A stretch of DNA of 64,000 nucleotides from Pelecanus crispus (Eukaryota > Chordata > Aves > Pelecaniformes > Pelecanidae), in NCBI RefSeq assembly GCF_030463565.1, contig NC_134653.1, positions 35,463,150 to 35,527,149 of the forward strand, read 5' to 3'. The position numbers and the translations under genes were made by a program. Shown here piece after piece: positions 26,601 to 37,939 of this stretch (the stretch's first letter is position 1; each line of letters starts with the position of its first letter). The notes below the pieces were generated by a model. That model was not told the origin of the DNA and made no database searches. It was given only the letters and a program-made list of their open reading frames with translations.

Positions 26601-28000
26601 GTGGGTGACTGTCCGGGGTGGATCAAGTCTTCAGGCACAGGGCAAGATTACTGTAACCTAAAATTAGCCTCCTAAATTCATACATAGGCTGTCAACTCTC
26701 CAGCTTCATTTCAGAACTACCCAGCTTCATTTCAGAAATGCCGATCACGCAATATTCTGCTAAGCACTTTGAAAGCCTTTTGTAGAAACTTGCTATAGTT
26801 CTTATAATGGTTCTGAACCTCATTTCAGGTGAACTTTTTTTTTAAATCTCACCATCAGTAACTATTGAGGAACTGTGTAAATACATGGTGAGAAATAGCT
26901 TTATATTGTAGGAGTAGACTAAATGTAGTCTTTTACACATGCAAATTAGTTTATTTAAAAATAAATGTACCGCTTAGTAGGCAGCATAGGAAGCAGCGGC
27001 TTTTTTATGTGGCAAACATGAAAAGGAGCTACGATTATTTTAACAATGAATGCCTAAAAATGTATGTGTTGGGAACAATAACATCAGTTCACCACGAATG
27101 GTGATATCACACATGGGTAACATAGCTGAAGACAGACCAGGCAATCATTTTTTATAAACCATTATTATGATGCCTTGTGGCAAATCCAGGAGACAAATGG
27201 GTTGAGACATAGTTTAGACTCGGTTTAGACCAGACGACTAGTTTAGACGTACTAAACTACAATTCTTAACGTCAATTATTTGTTGTGGGGATAAAAATAT
27301 TTCCTCAACAGAAGTGCAAGAAATCGGGACAGACTGAAAGAGCAGCCATGGCCTTCTGGGACTATGAGCTTGGTTTTCAAAAACGGGATCTACAACTCCC
27401 TTCAGACTTCACAGGGCACCAGAATTCACCTGCTATCACAAGTTTCACAAGCTCTGGAGCAACTCTTACTTGACAGAATTGGCACCATGATTACAGCCAC
27501 AGCATAACCAAAATACCCCATCTCTGGAGCCAAAGGAGGTGTGTAAATGTTGTGACCTTATAGCTCACAAAGAAGCTGCATTCTCATTGTGCTTATCATC
27601 CATGTAATTTCTGCTTAAAAAAAAAAACCATCTCCACTCTCTAAGCTGTCTACCAAATAGTGGGATTTTTCTTTTTTAATTATTTTGCATACTAGATGCG
27701 TGTCCTACAATAGAAATCTTTTTATTAACAAGGCTTTACATAGTTCCTCTATAACTATTAATAGCAAGATTTAAAAATATGCTTATTTTAAACAATTGCT
27801 TATAACCCCACCCCTCAAAAAAAAAAAAAAGGCAAGTTTTCAGACAGATTCTGGCACGTCCCGGATTGGAAATGGTTACTCACCACTTTGTCTTCCTCTT
27901 GTTCTTTAGTCAAGGGCTTATCCACTTTTGAAAATGATTGATTTGCCTTGGGGGAATCCAGTACAGAACAGCCATGATCCAGAATGTGACTGATAGACTT
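17531..28000 (-). CDS. RIMBP2: RIMBP2 N-terminal region (partial gene, four exons in window)
   Basis: Four minus-strand exons with good GT-AG sites (28000-27884, 23489-23388, 18653-18429, 17665-17531) join in one frame to 579 nt, 193 codons. The last two encode a heptad-like helical region (IKDLEIQLLQVECEELKNQL, then DTEELLKQSQKELLWLQRQL). This resembles the N-terminal coiled coil of TSPOAP1/RIMBP1, whose matching segment reads LLRESQREVLRLQRQ by my recollection. The position next to STX2 and RAN on the correct strand is that of RIMBP2. Known role: presynaptic scaffold linking RIM and voltage-gated calcium channels through SH3 and FNIII domains; those domains lie off the left edge. The shorter annotated RIMBP2 proteins lack this region, so it would be the long form. 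Identity is by synteny plus paralogue similarity. Confidence 0.75.
18300..18366. repeat. Imperfect AAATA/AACTA-rich repeat
   Basis: Degenerate copies of AAATAAACT and AAATAAATA, lying just beyond the donor of RIMBP2 exon c (63 bp into its intron). Confidence 0.75.
18429..18653 (-). CDS. RIMBP2: RIMBP2 N-terminal exon c (75 codons, Ser/Thr-rich then coiled coil)
   Basis: Acceptor CTCTTTACCAG, donor CTGAGG|GTAGGT. The first 25 residues are Ser/Thr-rich (DVSSSTSLTLSSNNTA); the second half is helical with hydrophobic a/d spacing and aligns with the TSPOAP1 segment containing LQRECRELQARL (from memory). Confidence 0.8.
21375..22110 (+). mobile_element. Avian LTR-retroelement-like relic, interrupted by CR1
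   Basis: GC-rich noncoding DNA within AT-rich intron. Segments such as CAGGTGCCCACC, TCACTCACCATTTACC, ATTGCCAATTAAAATAG, GGGCTCAACTTCA, CTCCATCATGGCTGC and GGAACCGGCTGG occur in the order I recall for a common avian endogenous retrovirus LTR-type repeat. The CR1 at 21622-21709 splits it between AAAACACCACCTTCTG and CCCCTCGTC. No retroviral coding sequence is present. Family name not assigned. Confidence 0.6.
21622..21709 (+). mobile_element. CR1 LINE 3' end
   Basis: Typical CR1 3' sequence (GGACTTGGTAGTG, GGTTGGACTGGATGATCTTA) ending in the ATTCTATGATTCT octamer repeat. 5'-truncated to about 90 bp. Confidence 0.88.
23062..23130 (-). mobile_element. CR1 LINE 3' end, reverse orientation
   Basis: The reverse complement gives GGTTAATGGTTGGACTGGAT and GATCTTAAAGGTCTTTTCC, ending TGATTGTATGAT. 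Same 3' variant as the plus-strand copy 1.4 kb away, in tail-to-tail arrangement. Confidence 0.85.
23388..23489 (-). CDS. RIMBP2: RIMBP2 N-terminal exon b (34 codons, highly basic)
   Basis: Acceptor TTTTGTTCCACAG, donor AGCAAG|GTGAGT. It starts SKKGNKKAKQTPPRCRSEGR and ends SINVKKSK. About 40 percent Lys/Arg, with serine runs: a probably disordered basic linker that could bind acidic lipid or act as a localisation signal (inference). Confidence 0.72.
25320..25520 (-). other. Possible cryptic or poison exon in RIMBP2 intron
   Basis: A 201-bp CpG-enriched segment is flanked on the minus strand by a strong acceptor (TTTTGTTTTTCCTAG) and donor (ATCCAG|GTACAG). The third codon in the phase-0 frame is TAG, followed at 25508 by an ATG opening 63 codons that end in phase 0 (MASVPTVAALASAPVGISDS onward). 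It could be an alternative start exon, a poison exon or a chance arrangement. Confidence 0.3.
27884..28000 (-). CDS. RIMBP2: RIMBP2 N-terminal exon a (39 codons)
   Basis: Acceptor TTCTATTACAG, donor AAAGTG|GTGAGT. Only one frame is open, starting KSISHILDHGCSVLDSPKAN and ending KEQEEDKV. No ATG, so an upstream exon must supply the start. I see no domain in it. Confidence 0.7.
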
Positions 28001-31000
28001 CTGTAATAGAAGGAAAAGTGGCTTGAGAGCATTTAAACTCCCTAGAGAGAAGCCTAAATTGGCTTCCAGGCCTTCTGACTTTTAATAAAGTCAGCCAGCA
28101 CCATTTCACTAGTTACAGCTTCAAGGTAATAGACATATTACATGGATATTTCTTCTTTCCTTTCTATATGCCTGTGTTTCCTCCTTCCCTTCCGAAACAT
28201 TCATGGCCTGTCTTGCATCTGTAATTCAAGGTTTGGAGATGCTGGGTGGGTATTCTGACACGCCTGTAAAGAAAACTGCCTTTCCCGTACTCCTCCCAGG
28301 GCTTTTCAAAAGACAACTAAGACGTTTAGTCATAGGAGAAATAAGCATGGCTCCAAGTCTCCCTTTTCATCTAAGGAGTTTTACTGCAGATGAGCAGCCA
28401 AAGTGCTTTTGAACCTTGGAAACGAGTCCTTTTGGAAGGCAGCCGCCCAAATGTTTGGTAGGTATTGGGAGACAGTAGGTGACACTCCTTAAAAGCAGCA
28501 GCACTGTGCCTTTCCTTTTGGAGAGCAAGTAGCTTCCTGCCAGCACTCGGAGATTCTCCACCCATTGGGAACAGTGAAGTGTTTTATATCCAGTAATAAT
28601 ATATTGTTCTCACTTTGCTATTTATAACAACTGAGTAAAGTGTCTGTACAACAAGGCAGTGTGTGCCAGCTAAAGGCATAGTCAGAGACACTCTGAGTGA
28701 ATCTTACAGTTTCAGTAGAGTTTTGGAACGGGAGTAATTTTCCTCCCATCCAGAATCGAGACAGAGGTAAATAACATTTTCTTAAGCCAGCAATCAAAAA
28801 GATTCATATCAGGCAAAACAAAATGCTGTGCATCAACACCTAGCAACATATTCTGGGGTTTTCTTTAATCATATTTAAAAGGTAAATTTCTACTGAAAGC
28901 ACACACTTGATATTTCAAACAGTTTCAGACTGGGGTAGCCTGATGGCTGCAAGTTTTATCCTCAAGAGGAGACGCTGCTTTCCAACTACCTTTCTGTTTC
29001 ATTCCGAACTGCAGGCACAGTGACCCAATTTGAGATGAAAAACCCTAGAATGGATTTCAGGAGAAATCTCTGCACAGACAGAGCATCTTAATTGAAGAGA
29101 AATGTGAAAGAACTCAAGAGTGAAAAGAGTACAATATGCAGCTCCCAATCGGTTGAGATGCATTTATACGCTGAGAAGCTAGTGTCCAGCTTCCAGTGCA
29201 GTGAATTCATAAACCGCTTAATTTCAACAGTATTTTGCAAAAGATTAAAAATCCATCAAAAAGCAAGTATAATATATTCAAGGAATATATTCCTTGAAAG
29301 GAAAGTATATCTGCAAACTACCTGCAAACCATACAAAACCCATTGAGTTTTGAAATTCAGTGTTCTTTTATTGGGAAAACATATCCAAAAATAAAGTGGA
29401 AATTGCATGGGAAAACTGGAAGTTGAAAAAGAAGAAAGAAGCAAGGTCTCTTTCCTGGGGGAAAAAAAAATGGCTATACATTCTAGCTATTCAGTACAGA
29501 ATCAGTGATTCAGTTCCAAAAGAAAAATCACTTCCCTTGTCTAAAATCATGGGTCAGGAACCAAGCCACTGAGCCATGTATGTCCGGTTACGACCCCTAT
29601 ATTTAAGTAACAGCTAAAACGCCGGTTAAGAGAAGTTAATCTTGCAACATTTGTACAGAGGAATTCAGCCTAAGCTTCCTGCCTCAGTTGAAGAGAGAAA
29701 GCGATCAGAAGCGTGACTGCTCCTACTGAGCGCCACACAGAGCTTTCCAGCTAATGTATTCTTGGGTGTCCAGCTGGGAGTGAAAAGCTGGTGTCTACAG
29801 GATACAAATTAGAAGATTCATACCGAAGATGCAAGTTTGCTAATGCTTGTATTGCTTGCGTAATGACGGTGCCAATACCCTTACTGGCATTCATCCGCCG
29901 TCTGTGCTTGTATTACACGCTTCGGAAGGGCAAGAGATGGGCTTTCTGTGGTTAACAGAAGGAAAATGTTTAGGGGGAATTAGCACATTTAAATTAAAAT
30001 TGTGCTTACTGGCACAATAGATTGATGCACAAATTATTCATCTCCGGAATCACAGGTTTAAGTCTACTTCGCATGTAGGCCTGAACCAAGTACCTTGAAG
30101 CTATCAGGAGCATTGCTGTGAGTTTCAGTAAGAGAGGCAGTAGAAGTCCCTCCTTAAGCAGACAAAAATTCCAGCAGAGAAGCTAGATTGAAGCGGCTCA
30201 TTTGTACACGTACAGGTATTTCAGGAGCTCACTTAGCTGTCTCTTCATTTGTAATTACTTGTAGCCCTTCCCACTATTTAAAGGCATTATTTTTACATTT
30301 TATTTCATAGCAACCATGTGAAGCCCAAGATTATATTGCCTGATAAGCCTTTTGAACTTTTAACTTCTACCATATTCTAGAATGGTCCTGTGCTATATAT
30401 TTTAGATATACTCCAGTAAAATTAAAATATAATCCTCCTCATACTGTCTACTTGCCTCGAAGGAAGGTGGGTAGGAGATCAGCCACCCTTTGGAGCATCT
30501 CCCAAAGTCAGCAGAAGGATTCCTACAGGAGTTGATTTGATTCTAAATAAACAGACAGCCATACTGGAACAGGAACTCCAAACCCTCGGAGCCTCTCCGA
30601 GATGAAGGTTTTTCTTATCGATTTCTAATCATCAAGGACTACATCATCAGCCCCTGTAACCTGGAGTGGCGTCACTGCAGTCAGTGGAGCAATGCTTCGT
30701 TGGTGTGCCAAGTGAAGATCTAGCCCGTGACACAAGACGCATCTCCTCAGGGACTATGTACTATTTAGGCCTTGCTAACGATGTGCCTACGTAGAATTGT
30801 CTGTCTTAGCGGCAAGTTCACAAATGCGTAGGAAAACACTGGTGAAATTTTGATTAGCTACTAAAATGCTAACGATGCTCTGAATTTCTTATAGATGAAC
30901 GAGTAAGGCTCTTTTTAAAAAAAACACACATTTGAAACAAAACTATCATGACTCCCAAATGAAGATAAACTGCGAGTCAAACTTCACCTCCAATAAGGTA

Positions 31001-34000
31001 AATGCTAACAGAAACATTACTAAACTAACACATATACGTTAACACTATAGTAGTACTCCTATAAAGCTGTAACAGCCGTTAATAGGCCTAGCTTTATTTC
31101 ACCCATAATTTATGTTGTCCCACATCACACTGAAGAAGCCTGAACCTAAAAGCCTCCTACTCCAACCAAAGCGAGCAGAGGATCCTGGCGTGACAAACGA
31201 TATCCAGAAAGAGGGCCCGTGTTTGTGCGTTACGGACAGCTGGGACATTTTTCTGAACAACAATGTGCAAAGTGAACATGGAGGAAATTGTACGGCAATA
31301 CCCTGAATTATTGAAAGGCTAGCTGTGCAGAACAAACATAATTAAAGGGTCTCATTATCTTCTAAATAATCATTGTAAATAATGCTTTAGATAATTACTT
31401 CATTAGTTCTCAAAACACTGGCTTTGATTCTCCTCTGAGATTCCATCCACTAACTCTACTCTGAATAAATTGCCAAAAGGGAAAATCAAAAGCAGAGCAA
31501 GCATGTGAGCTGGAAATGCAACGTGTACATGCTGTATGAACTGATTTAAACCTGGGATGTTTGGAAATGTTTTTTGCAAATTTTCAGAAGGTTAAAAGCG
31601 GTTTGGTCTTTTTAACGTATGTATTTTTTTTTTCTTCAGATTGCTTTCTGACGCAGTTCGGTTCATTTGCTAGCAGCTATTTTTATCCATTATAAGATGG
31701 TTGACAGCAGTGTGGGTAGAACCAGGATTAGTCTGTATCATGGATGACTGTCCCTCTAACTAAACACACATACTGCCATTTTTCTTCACTACAAATACAA
31801 TGAGGTAGATTCAATAATAGAAAAGACTACGCCTCTAAAAGCAACAGCCTAAACAAAAGGAAAGCCAAAGACCAAGAGAAGAAACGGGCAGAAAAATCTA
31901 AGACCTGCAATGAGATGGCTCAATAGCTCAGAAAGTCTGCCTTTGGAAAAGCGAGTATCTTTTTGCAACAGCGTTCTGCAAGTACTGCCAGTAATTAAAG
32001 CAACGGCATGAAAAAGTGGCAAATACTTCCCTGGTCAGGCCCCAAGGCAATCTGTAGCACTGCAGAAGGCCGATACTTACAAGTCGTGGTATTTTCAAAG
32101 GCCTTTGCCAAAAGTCCATTAAAGAAATTAAGTAGCAAGAGGAAAACGGTAAGTCTGGAGAGCAAGTTAGCAATCACCCAATCCTTTAGGTAGAAAAGGT
32201 GCAGTAGGCAAAACAGCAGCATTTGAAACTGAGAAAAGATGATTAATTTTCACGAAGGTGATTACTGAAATTTTGAAAAGGGAGATCAGCAGCAACCACA
32301 AAGCCTAGAGAGAACCGGGACACAGTTTGCAGAGATGCATACTTCATTTTTTTAAAAACAACCAAACAAAAAAAAAAACCCCTCATGTGCTGGTGTTAGA
32401 AGCAAGCAGCACATTTCAGGGCACTTAAGTTCCTCTCCAAAAAGGCACCCTGGAGATACTGAAGTTCTTTCAGTTAACAGCCATTATATAGACATTATTA
32501 GAGGCTAGAAAGCTAACGTCAGGTAAACACGCATGACCAAACATATGATGTGTGCCCTGATACAATGCTGTGGTGTATGAAGATTGAAGCAATAAGCATT
32601 AGATTGTATTACTGCAAAATTCAGAAGGCTATCCTAAAGATGTTGCTAGGCATAAATCAATCACCACCAAAAGGACCAGAAAAAACTCATCCCAGAAATT
32701 GGTTTCTGAGCCCTAGAGTAATTGGTAATTTTGTTTTAGGGAAGGGGGAAAAAAAAAAAAAAGAGAGAATAGCATAGGGGAAAGGGATCTTACTACTTTC
32801 TCCAGTCTTTCAATCACTGTCAGAAGCTGAGTACTGCTAGTTAGGCTACATAAAAAAAAAAAGAAAATACTCAAATCCAATGAAGTATTATTCTACAGTA
32901 CCCACTTTTTCTGCACTGTCAGCATTTACAAGCAGTTTCCACACGGTGGTGAGTTGCAGATAGAACATAACCCTGCATGAGCCCCCCACCATGGCAAGCT
33001 GGTAAACGTTGCCTTGTTTTCCTCAAATTTCCACTTCTCTTCCCTTCCCGCTTATTAGACTATCGGCCGCCTCCTACAAGACTGCGGTGCTCCTGTGGTG
33101 AGTGCATAAGGCATCCGTGTTGTGACCTGAGTAGTCTTGGTTAATCCATATTCTAATGGTTATGGTTTAACACTAAACATACAATACTATTTCGGTTAGA
33201 AGAGGATTTGGCTGCTAACTCCCCACTGGCTTCCTTGTTTGGGAAGTAAAACTACTTCAACCACAGATTACATTAAAGGACTATAAAGTGAGCTCTTACA
33301 CGAACGGCACCTCTGCCGAGGCCGTACTCACTCTGCCGTACTCTCCAAACCCAGCTGCACGCCGTGTTACTTTGATGTTGTCCAGCTCGACTCACTTTCA
33401 ATTGACAGTAACAAGCATGGGCTGACCCAACAGTCTCATGTTCTCTCTAAAGTATGGATATAGGAAATAGAATTTTGTATGCAAAATAATCCTTGGTTTC
33501 TTCCCAACCCACAAAGTCTGCTATGTATCGTGTGTGTGTGTGTGTATATATATATATATGCGCTACTTGGATTGTAACTTAGCCATTTTCTAAGAACTAT
33601 TTGCTCTCAAACATCAAAATCCTTCTTTCCCCCTCTTTGCAGTAAAACGGATTCAAACGCGGCCAATTAAAGCAATCACTCTTTACAACACAAGCAGAAT
33701 TATTTTGTAATTACTTACCATTTCGATAGATTTCCCTCTGTAAAAACCTTTATTCCAGAAGTACTTTTGTTCTTCAGAACCTAGTTACGAGCAGTTATAA
33801 AACGCTCTTTTTTTTAATTCCAAAGTGCTCATTTCCAAGCGCCTGGCTGGCAGAGGGACCCAGCATGTTTGACAGAGGCAGCCAGGAGAGGCTGCAAACG
33901 GCACCGCAGGACGGGGCGCCCGGTTACTGTACGTGACGGGGCGGACTGAGCCGACGCACAGGTGCAAAGGCTGACCCACCGACTGTGGCGCGCCGAAGAA

Positions 34001-34899
34001 TGCCGCCGTTATTTTCAGAAGTTGCATACGAGCCCCGTGAACGCGTCAAATCAAATGTCACATTAGGTAACGTAAGTCTTTAAAACCCCCGTTCACCCCC
34101 CCAAAAACCAACCCACATCCAAACTGTTCTCTCAAAATGACATTCAGCACAACTGTCTGAAAGGGTGGTTGTTTTTTTTTCTCTGAAAGGTTGGTTGGTT
34201 TTTTTTTTTTTAAATAGTATCATTTTTATACAGAAAAACATCCTTCCTCATAGGCAGCAGTTTCCCTTTCTCTTCTAAATTTTATTTATCAGGCTTGTGT
34301 TCACCAAAACTCACGTAGTGCTACGCTGAACAAATCCTGCCCTGCCTAGAACCACCTAGTCTGTGTTTTACACTACAGAGCGAAGAGAAGCAGAATAAAG
34401 GCAGATTAATTTCTGAAACAGCTTTAGTTCATTCTATTGAATTCATTTATGTTCTGATCTGGTGCTTTTTCCACAGGTGGTATGGCAGCGCTGTGAGAAG
34501 CGGCAGAGATACCCACCCTTAGAAATAACCTGAGTGTTTTGGTTGTACAGATCTTTGCAAGAACAGCCATTTAACATTTCCCCTCTGCCAAGATTTTACT
34601 TTCTTGGTTTGCCTTTATGGAGAAGTTTGCCTTATTAATTGTGAAGTTTCGCCAAGTTCAACATTCCCACTCCTGTCCAATTTTCCCAATACCGCGAAGA
34701 AATACCGAACTAAGCATAACTGCACAATTACCTTACCGTTAGTCATAAGTTGGCCAATTCCCAACTTCTGAGTGCTCTGGTATTAGCTCTGCGCGCACAT
34801 CCTCATCGGCCTTAGACCAGTACAAAAGTTATGATGATGACTTATTTCTGCACGAAGACAGCACCGACTCAAATGAAAGCAAATGAAACCTCGGGCGTT
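28001..34899. other. RIMBP2 5' intron or flank
   Basis: AT-rich, with a small CpG cluster at 33,850-34,010 and the TG/TA repeat. No convincing exon seen, although a start-codon exon joining exon a is expected here or further right. Confidence 0.5.
33529..33560. repeat. (TG)n(TA)n compound dinucleotide repeat
   Basis: About seven TG units followed directly by about eight TA units; a short, potentially variable microsatellite. Confidence 0.9.
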
Positions 34900-35400
34900 C
34901 TTTCCTCAAAACATCTCCGAAAAGGCTCCTACATGACGAGGGCAGCACAACCAAACCTTCCCCTTCCACAGTACCGTGCAGACGCTTGCATTTGCTCGAG
35001 CACCGACCGTACGAAAGGCTCGCGTGGCTCAGGGTGTGAGGTACGAGGGATGGCGAGGGACGGAGGCACCCGAAGGAGCGGAGCAGCAGTCCCCGTGCCC
35101 AGCGCAGGCGGCGGCTCTTCCTCCCCACCTCCCATCCCTTGCAGCCACCGCGGCCGTCGGCTCCGAGCAGGCTGCTGGCTCCCATTCGCCGCTGGAGATC
35201 CACGGAGGCGAGAGGCAGCGCCGCTGCAGACGGCCAGCCGCGGCGAGCGAGGTTACAGAGAGAAGAGAGGTGCAGCATCACCGCGGGGTAACGCCGCTCA
35301 ATGCGCGCCAGCAAAAAGCTGCCGGAACGGCAATCGAAATGGAGCTTCAATGTCGGCACTGGGGAATGACTGCAGTTACCTCCTGCGCACCCGAACCCTG
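34900..35400. promoter_or_regulatory. CpG-rich block, candidate RIMBP2 promoter
   Basis: About 500 bp of CpG-dense DNA stands out from AT-rich surroundings, 6.9 kb upstream of the first RIMBP2 exon found and about 0.4 kb beyond the predicted STX2 3' end. ORFs on both strands (up to 212 codons) are open because of GC content and show no recognisable protein. A minus-strand start here would fit RIMBP2. Confidence 0.5.
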
Positions 35401-35829
35401 AATCTATCCCGGAATTTCCAGTTCTGGGGTAGGCAGGTAAAAGGAAGTTATTTTAATTCTGTACTGTGAAAGATGCACTTTTATCAGGATTTTTTGAGAA
35501 TACATGAATAGCTTTATTCAAATAAATAATTCCCATATTTTTTCAAGTTTAATATTAAAGCAAAATTCCATGGGCACAGTTTAAATTAATAAATCCCATT
35601 AACGTCTTCATAATTATCTCTACACTTACTTTGATCATCTCTACACCTGCTTTGGTAAAAAGTTTCAGGAAATACACTACCTTTACTCTAAGACCTAGGC
35701 ATCGGCTGTTCGACATACGTCACTGCAAGAACATACCAGCCTTATTCAAACACTTACTGGAAAATATGCACAAAGGTCACAATAACATCATGAATATAAA
35801 AATAGCCACAAGATACATGCTTAGATAAA

Positions 35830-35835
35830 TTTATT
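35830..35835 (-). terminator. STX2: Candidate STX2 polyadenylation signal AATAAA
   Basis: Perfect hexamer on the minus strand, about 2.03 kb after the distal stop. Chosen as the first well-spaced canonical hexamer; 35518-35513 is an alternative. Confidence 0.4.
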
Positions 35836-37209
35836 AGTGCACAGGTTAGAGATTTACTCCCCTCCAATATTAACAGAACAAAGAGGTTCATGTGAAAACC
35901 AAGTTTTGTTTTAAAACAAAATCATTGAGGCAGCTATGTAACAAGTAAAAAGTATGGAGTGGCCTATTCAAATTTCTGGTCTTGATGGCCAAATTATTGC
36001 ATTATAAATAAAAAAATTCAACATGATGGGATTTGGGGGGGGTCATTTTAGGTAACCAGCTGTTAAACAGCAGAACTGATTTTTTTCCTCCAATCTAATT
36101 TGTTTATCTGTATAAATAATATTTACTGATAAAACTCTAGAAAACTATAGAATAAAAATATATTTTACCTAGAACAAGTACTAAGGCAGCCAATCTTTCC
36201 TTACTTTGCACGTAAACTTCCTCACAAGTGTCAGTGAGTGTTCTGGATTTAGAGGTAAAGCAATTTGTTCATTAATGAAGCCAAAATTTTTCAAGCTACT
36301 TCTTTATGGTTGGCTTGCCAAAAGACCAATAAGAGTAATTTTTTTCTTGTTTAAACATGTTTGACATCTGAATAGCTCCAGCATATTCACAGGATATTTG
36401 GCCAGCAAAGCAGGAATATTCATACATACAATATAAATTGTAAACTTTGCTGAATTTCATTAAGTCAGACTGAATTATAGTTTACTGAGTAACTCTGATC
36501 TCAGACACTTTCAACAAAATGTAAGTTTAAGGATTCTAACCATTTGGGACCAAGTTATTGCAGTTAATGTTATAATTGCATATTCGGAAACATTGACAAG
36601 CGTAGTTTTAGTCTGTGTTTAAAAAGGCACACATGATACGTTCCTGTAATTGTCTTACAGTGTAAATATATCTACATATCTACATGGATATCTTTAAACG
36701 ATAAGTCAGAAATTCAAGTTACAAATATTTTACACACAAAATACAAAAATAACCTGTAACATTAAATGCAGTTATTTGGTTACATTTGAAGTCTTTCAAG
36801 CTTTCAAGTGTTGTAAGCTAGCATTACAACAGGTGTATAGATACTAAAACACTTCATATATGTTATGTAACACATAAATGTCATAACAAATCAGTGTCTT
36901 AGTTTGTATTACGTTTCAGACTTTTCTGAATGCGTTCATCCCTACGTGCTATATTCACACATCAACATTAGCAAGCTTCCGAAGAAGAAATCTTGGCTTT
37001 CTAGAGAAAAAGTGTGATTTTGGCCCTATTCGTATCAACTTTAAGGCTAAACTGATCCATCAGTCTCCTTTGCACAAAGATTCTTTGTAAAATTATCTGC
37101 TCAAGTTCAAATTCGGTGTGCTTCATTACTGCATTCTTTTACCAGAAATGTTGCAACTAACTTCTTGGGAAGGGAAATACTTAAAGCAATTAACCTTAGT
37201 CACATTGAA

Positions 37210-37272
37210 AGAAAAAAAAAAAAAAAAGAAAAAAGCTGGAACATGTAAAAAAAGCTTTTTTTTTTTTTTTTC
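37210..37272. repeat. A/T inverted repeat in STX2 3' UTR
   Basis: Left arm is a run of about 16 A, then GAAAAAAGC; right arm is GC followed by about 16 T and CTTCTC. A perfect AAAAAAAGCTTTTTTT palindrome sits at 37247-37262. Confidence 0.7.
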
Positions 37273-37861
37273 TTCTCAAGTGTAATGCAACAGGCAGACG
37301 GTTAAATAAGTAGCCTTTTCAGGATAAAATATTTTAGCACTTCTTGGAGAAAAAGTTTTTAAGTGTAAGGCTTAGATAGGTTAACGTGACTAAATAATTA
37401 ATACGCTTAAAGACAAGGCTACATTTCATAAAAATGTTCACACGAGCGCTAACGAAAGTGGCACTGGTAAGGTACTAAAAATCACGATTAGAATTATATT
37501 AGCAATAGGAAAAATAGCCAAACAGTCAAAACTCAATAGTCTCTCAACTCCCTATTTAAACTGCTTGTAACACTGAGATATGAAAAAAAAAAAACCTAAG
37601 TTCCTTTAGTTCAAAACAATTAAGAGCAAGTTTCAGTCTTACAAATGTATAGTTTACGATGAACATCCATACATATCTCCTAAGACATTCTGATCTTCAT
37701 TTATGAGTAAACATTAAGAGTGATTTTGTTTTCATTTTTAACCATTAGTGATAGGTCATCATCATGGAACAGCGTAAGGCATCATTTGTTAAAAAAGGTT
37801 TGGTTTTACCGAAGATTTATTTTGGAGTTTCTGAAGGTTCGTAACTCTTGGAATGTGCTCG

Positions 37862-37939
37862 CTACGATAGTGTTGTTGCTAGGATAATTCCAAGTATCAG
37901 AAGCAATACAGTTACACATATAATTATGAACATCAATTT
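37862..37939 (-). CDS. STX2: STX2 distal alternative terminal exon (second membrane anchor)
   Basis: Acceptor CTTTTTTGCAG. 25 codons and [23 protein letters not shown] then ATTLS. It fits directly on exon 9 (phase 0). The sequence differs from the proximal anchor (ends ATTLS rather than GLSVGIR) and matches the known alternative tail of mammalian STX2, so it is a conserved splice choice rather than a decayed duplicate. Confidence 0.92.
   Translation of the reverse strand, partial: KLMFIIICVTVLLLILGIILATTLS

Larger units (their letters stand above)
35810..37861 (-). other. STX2: Probable STX2 long 3' UTR
   Basis: About 2 kb of AT-rich DNA without splice-flanked ORFs follows the distal stop codon. 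A minus-strand AATAAA at 35835-35830 would end the transcript near 35,810; further hexamers occur at 37821-37816 (41 nt after the stop, probably too close) and 35518-35513. The UTR contains a long A/T inverted repeat at 37,210-37,272. No transcript evidence is available here. Confidence 0.45.

Noticed and set aside
34829-35469. ORFs of 141-212 codons in the 35-kb CpG block
   Set aside because: Open on both strands at once, no domain, and no consistent splice or start context; treated as a CpG island.
37862-37939. Distal STX2 exon as a decayed tandem duplicate of the proximal anchor
   Set aside because: It has an intact acceptor, frame and stop, and its sequence resembles the known alternative mammalian STX2 tail rather than the proximal exon.
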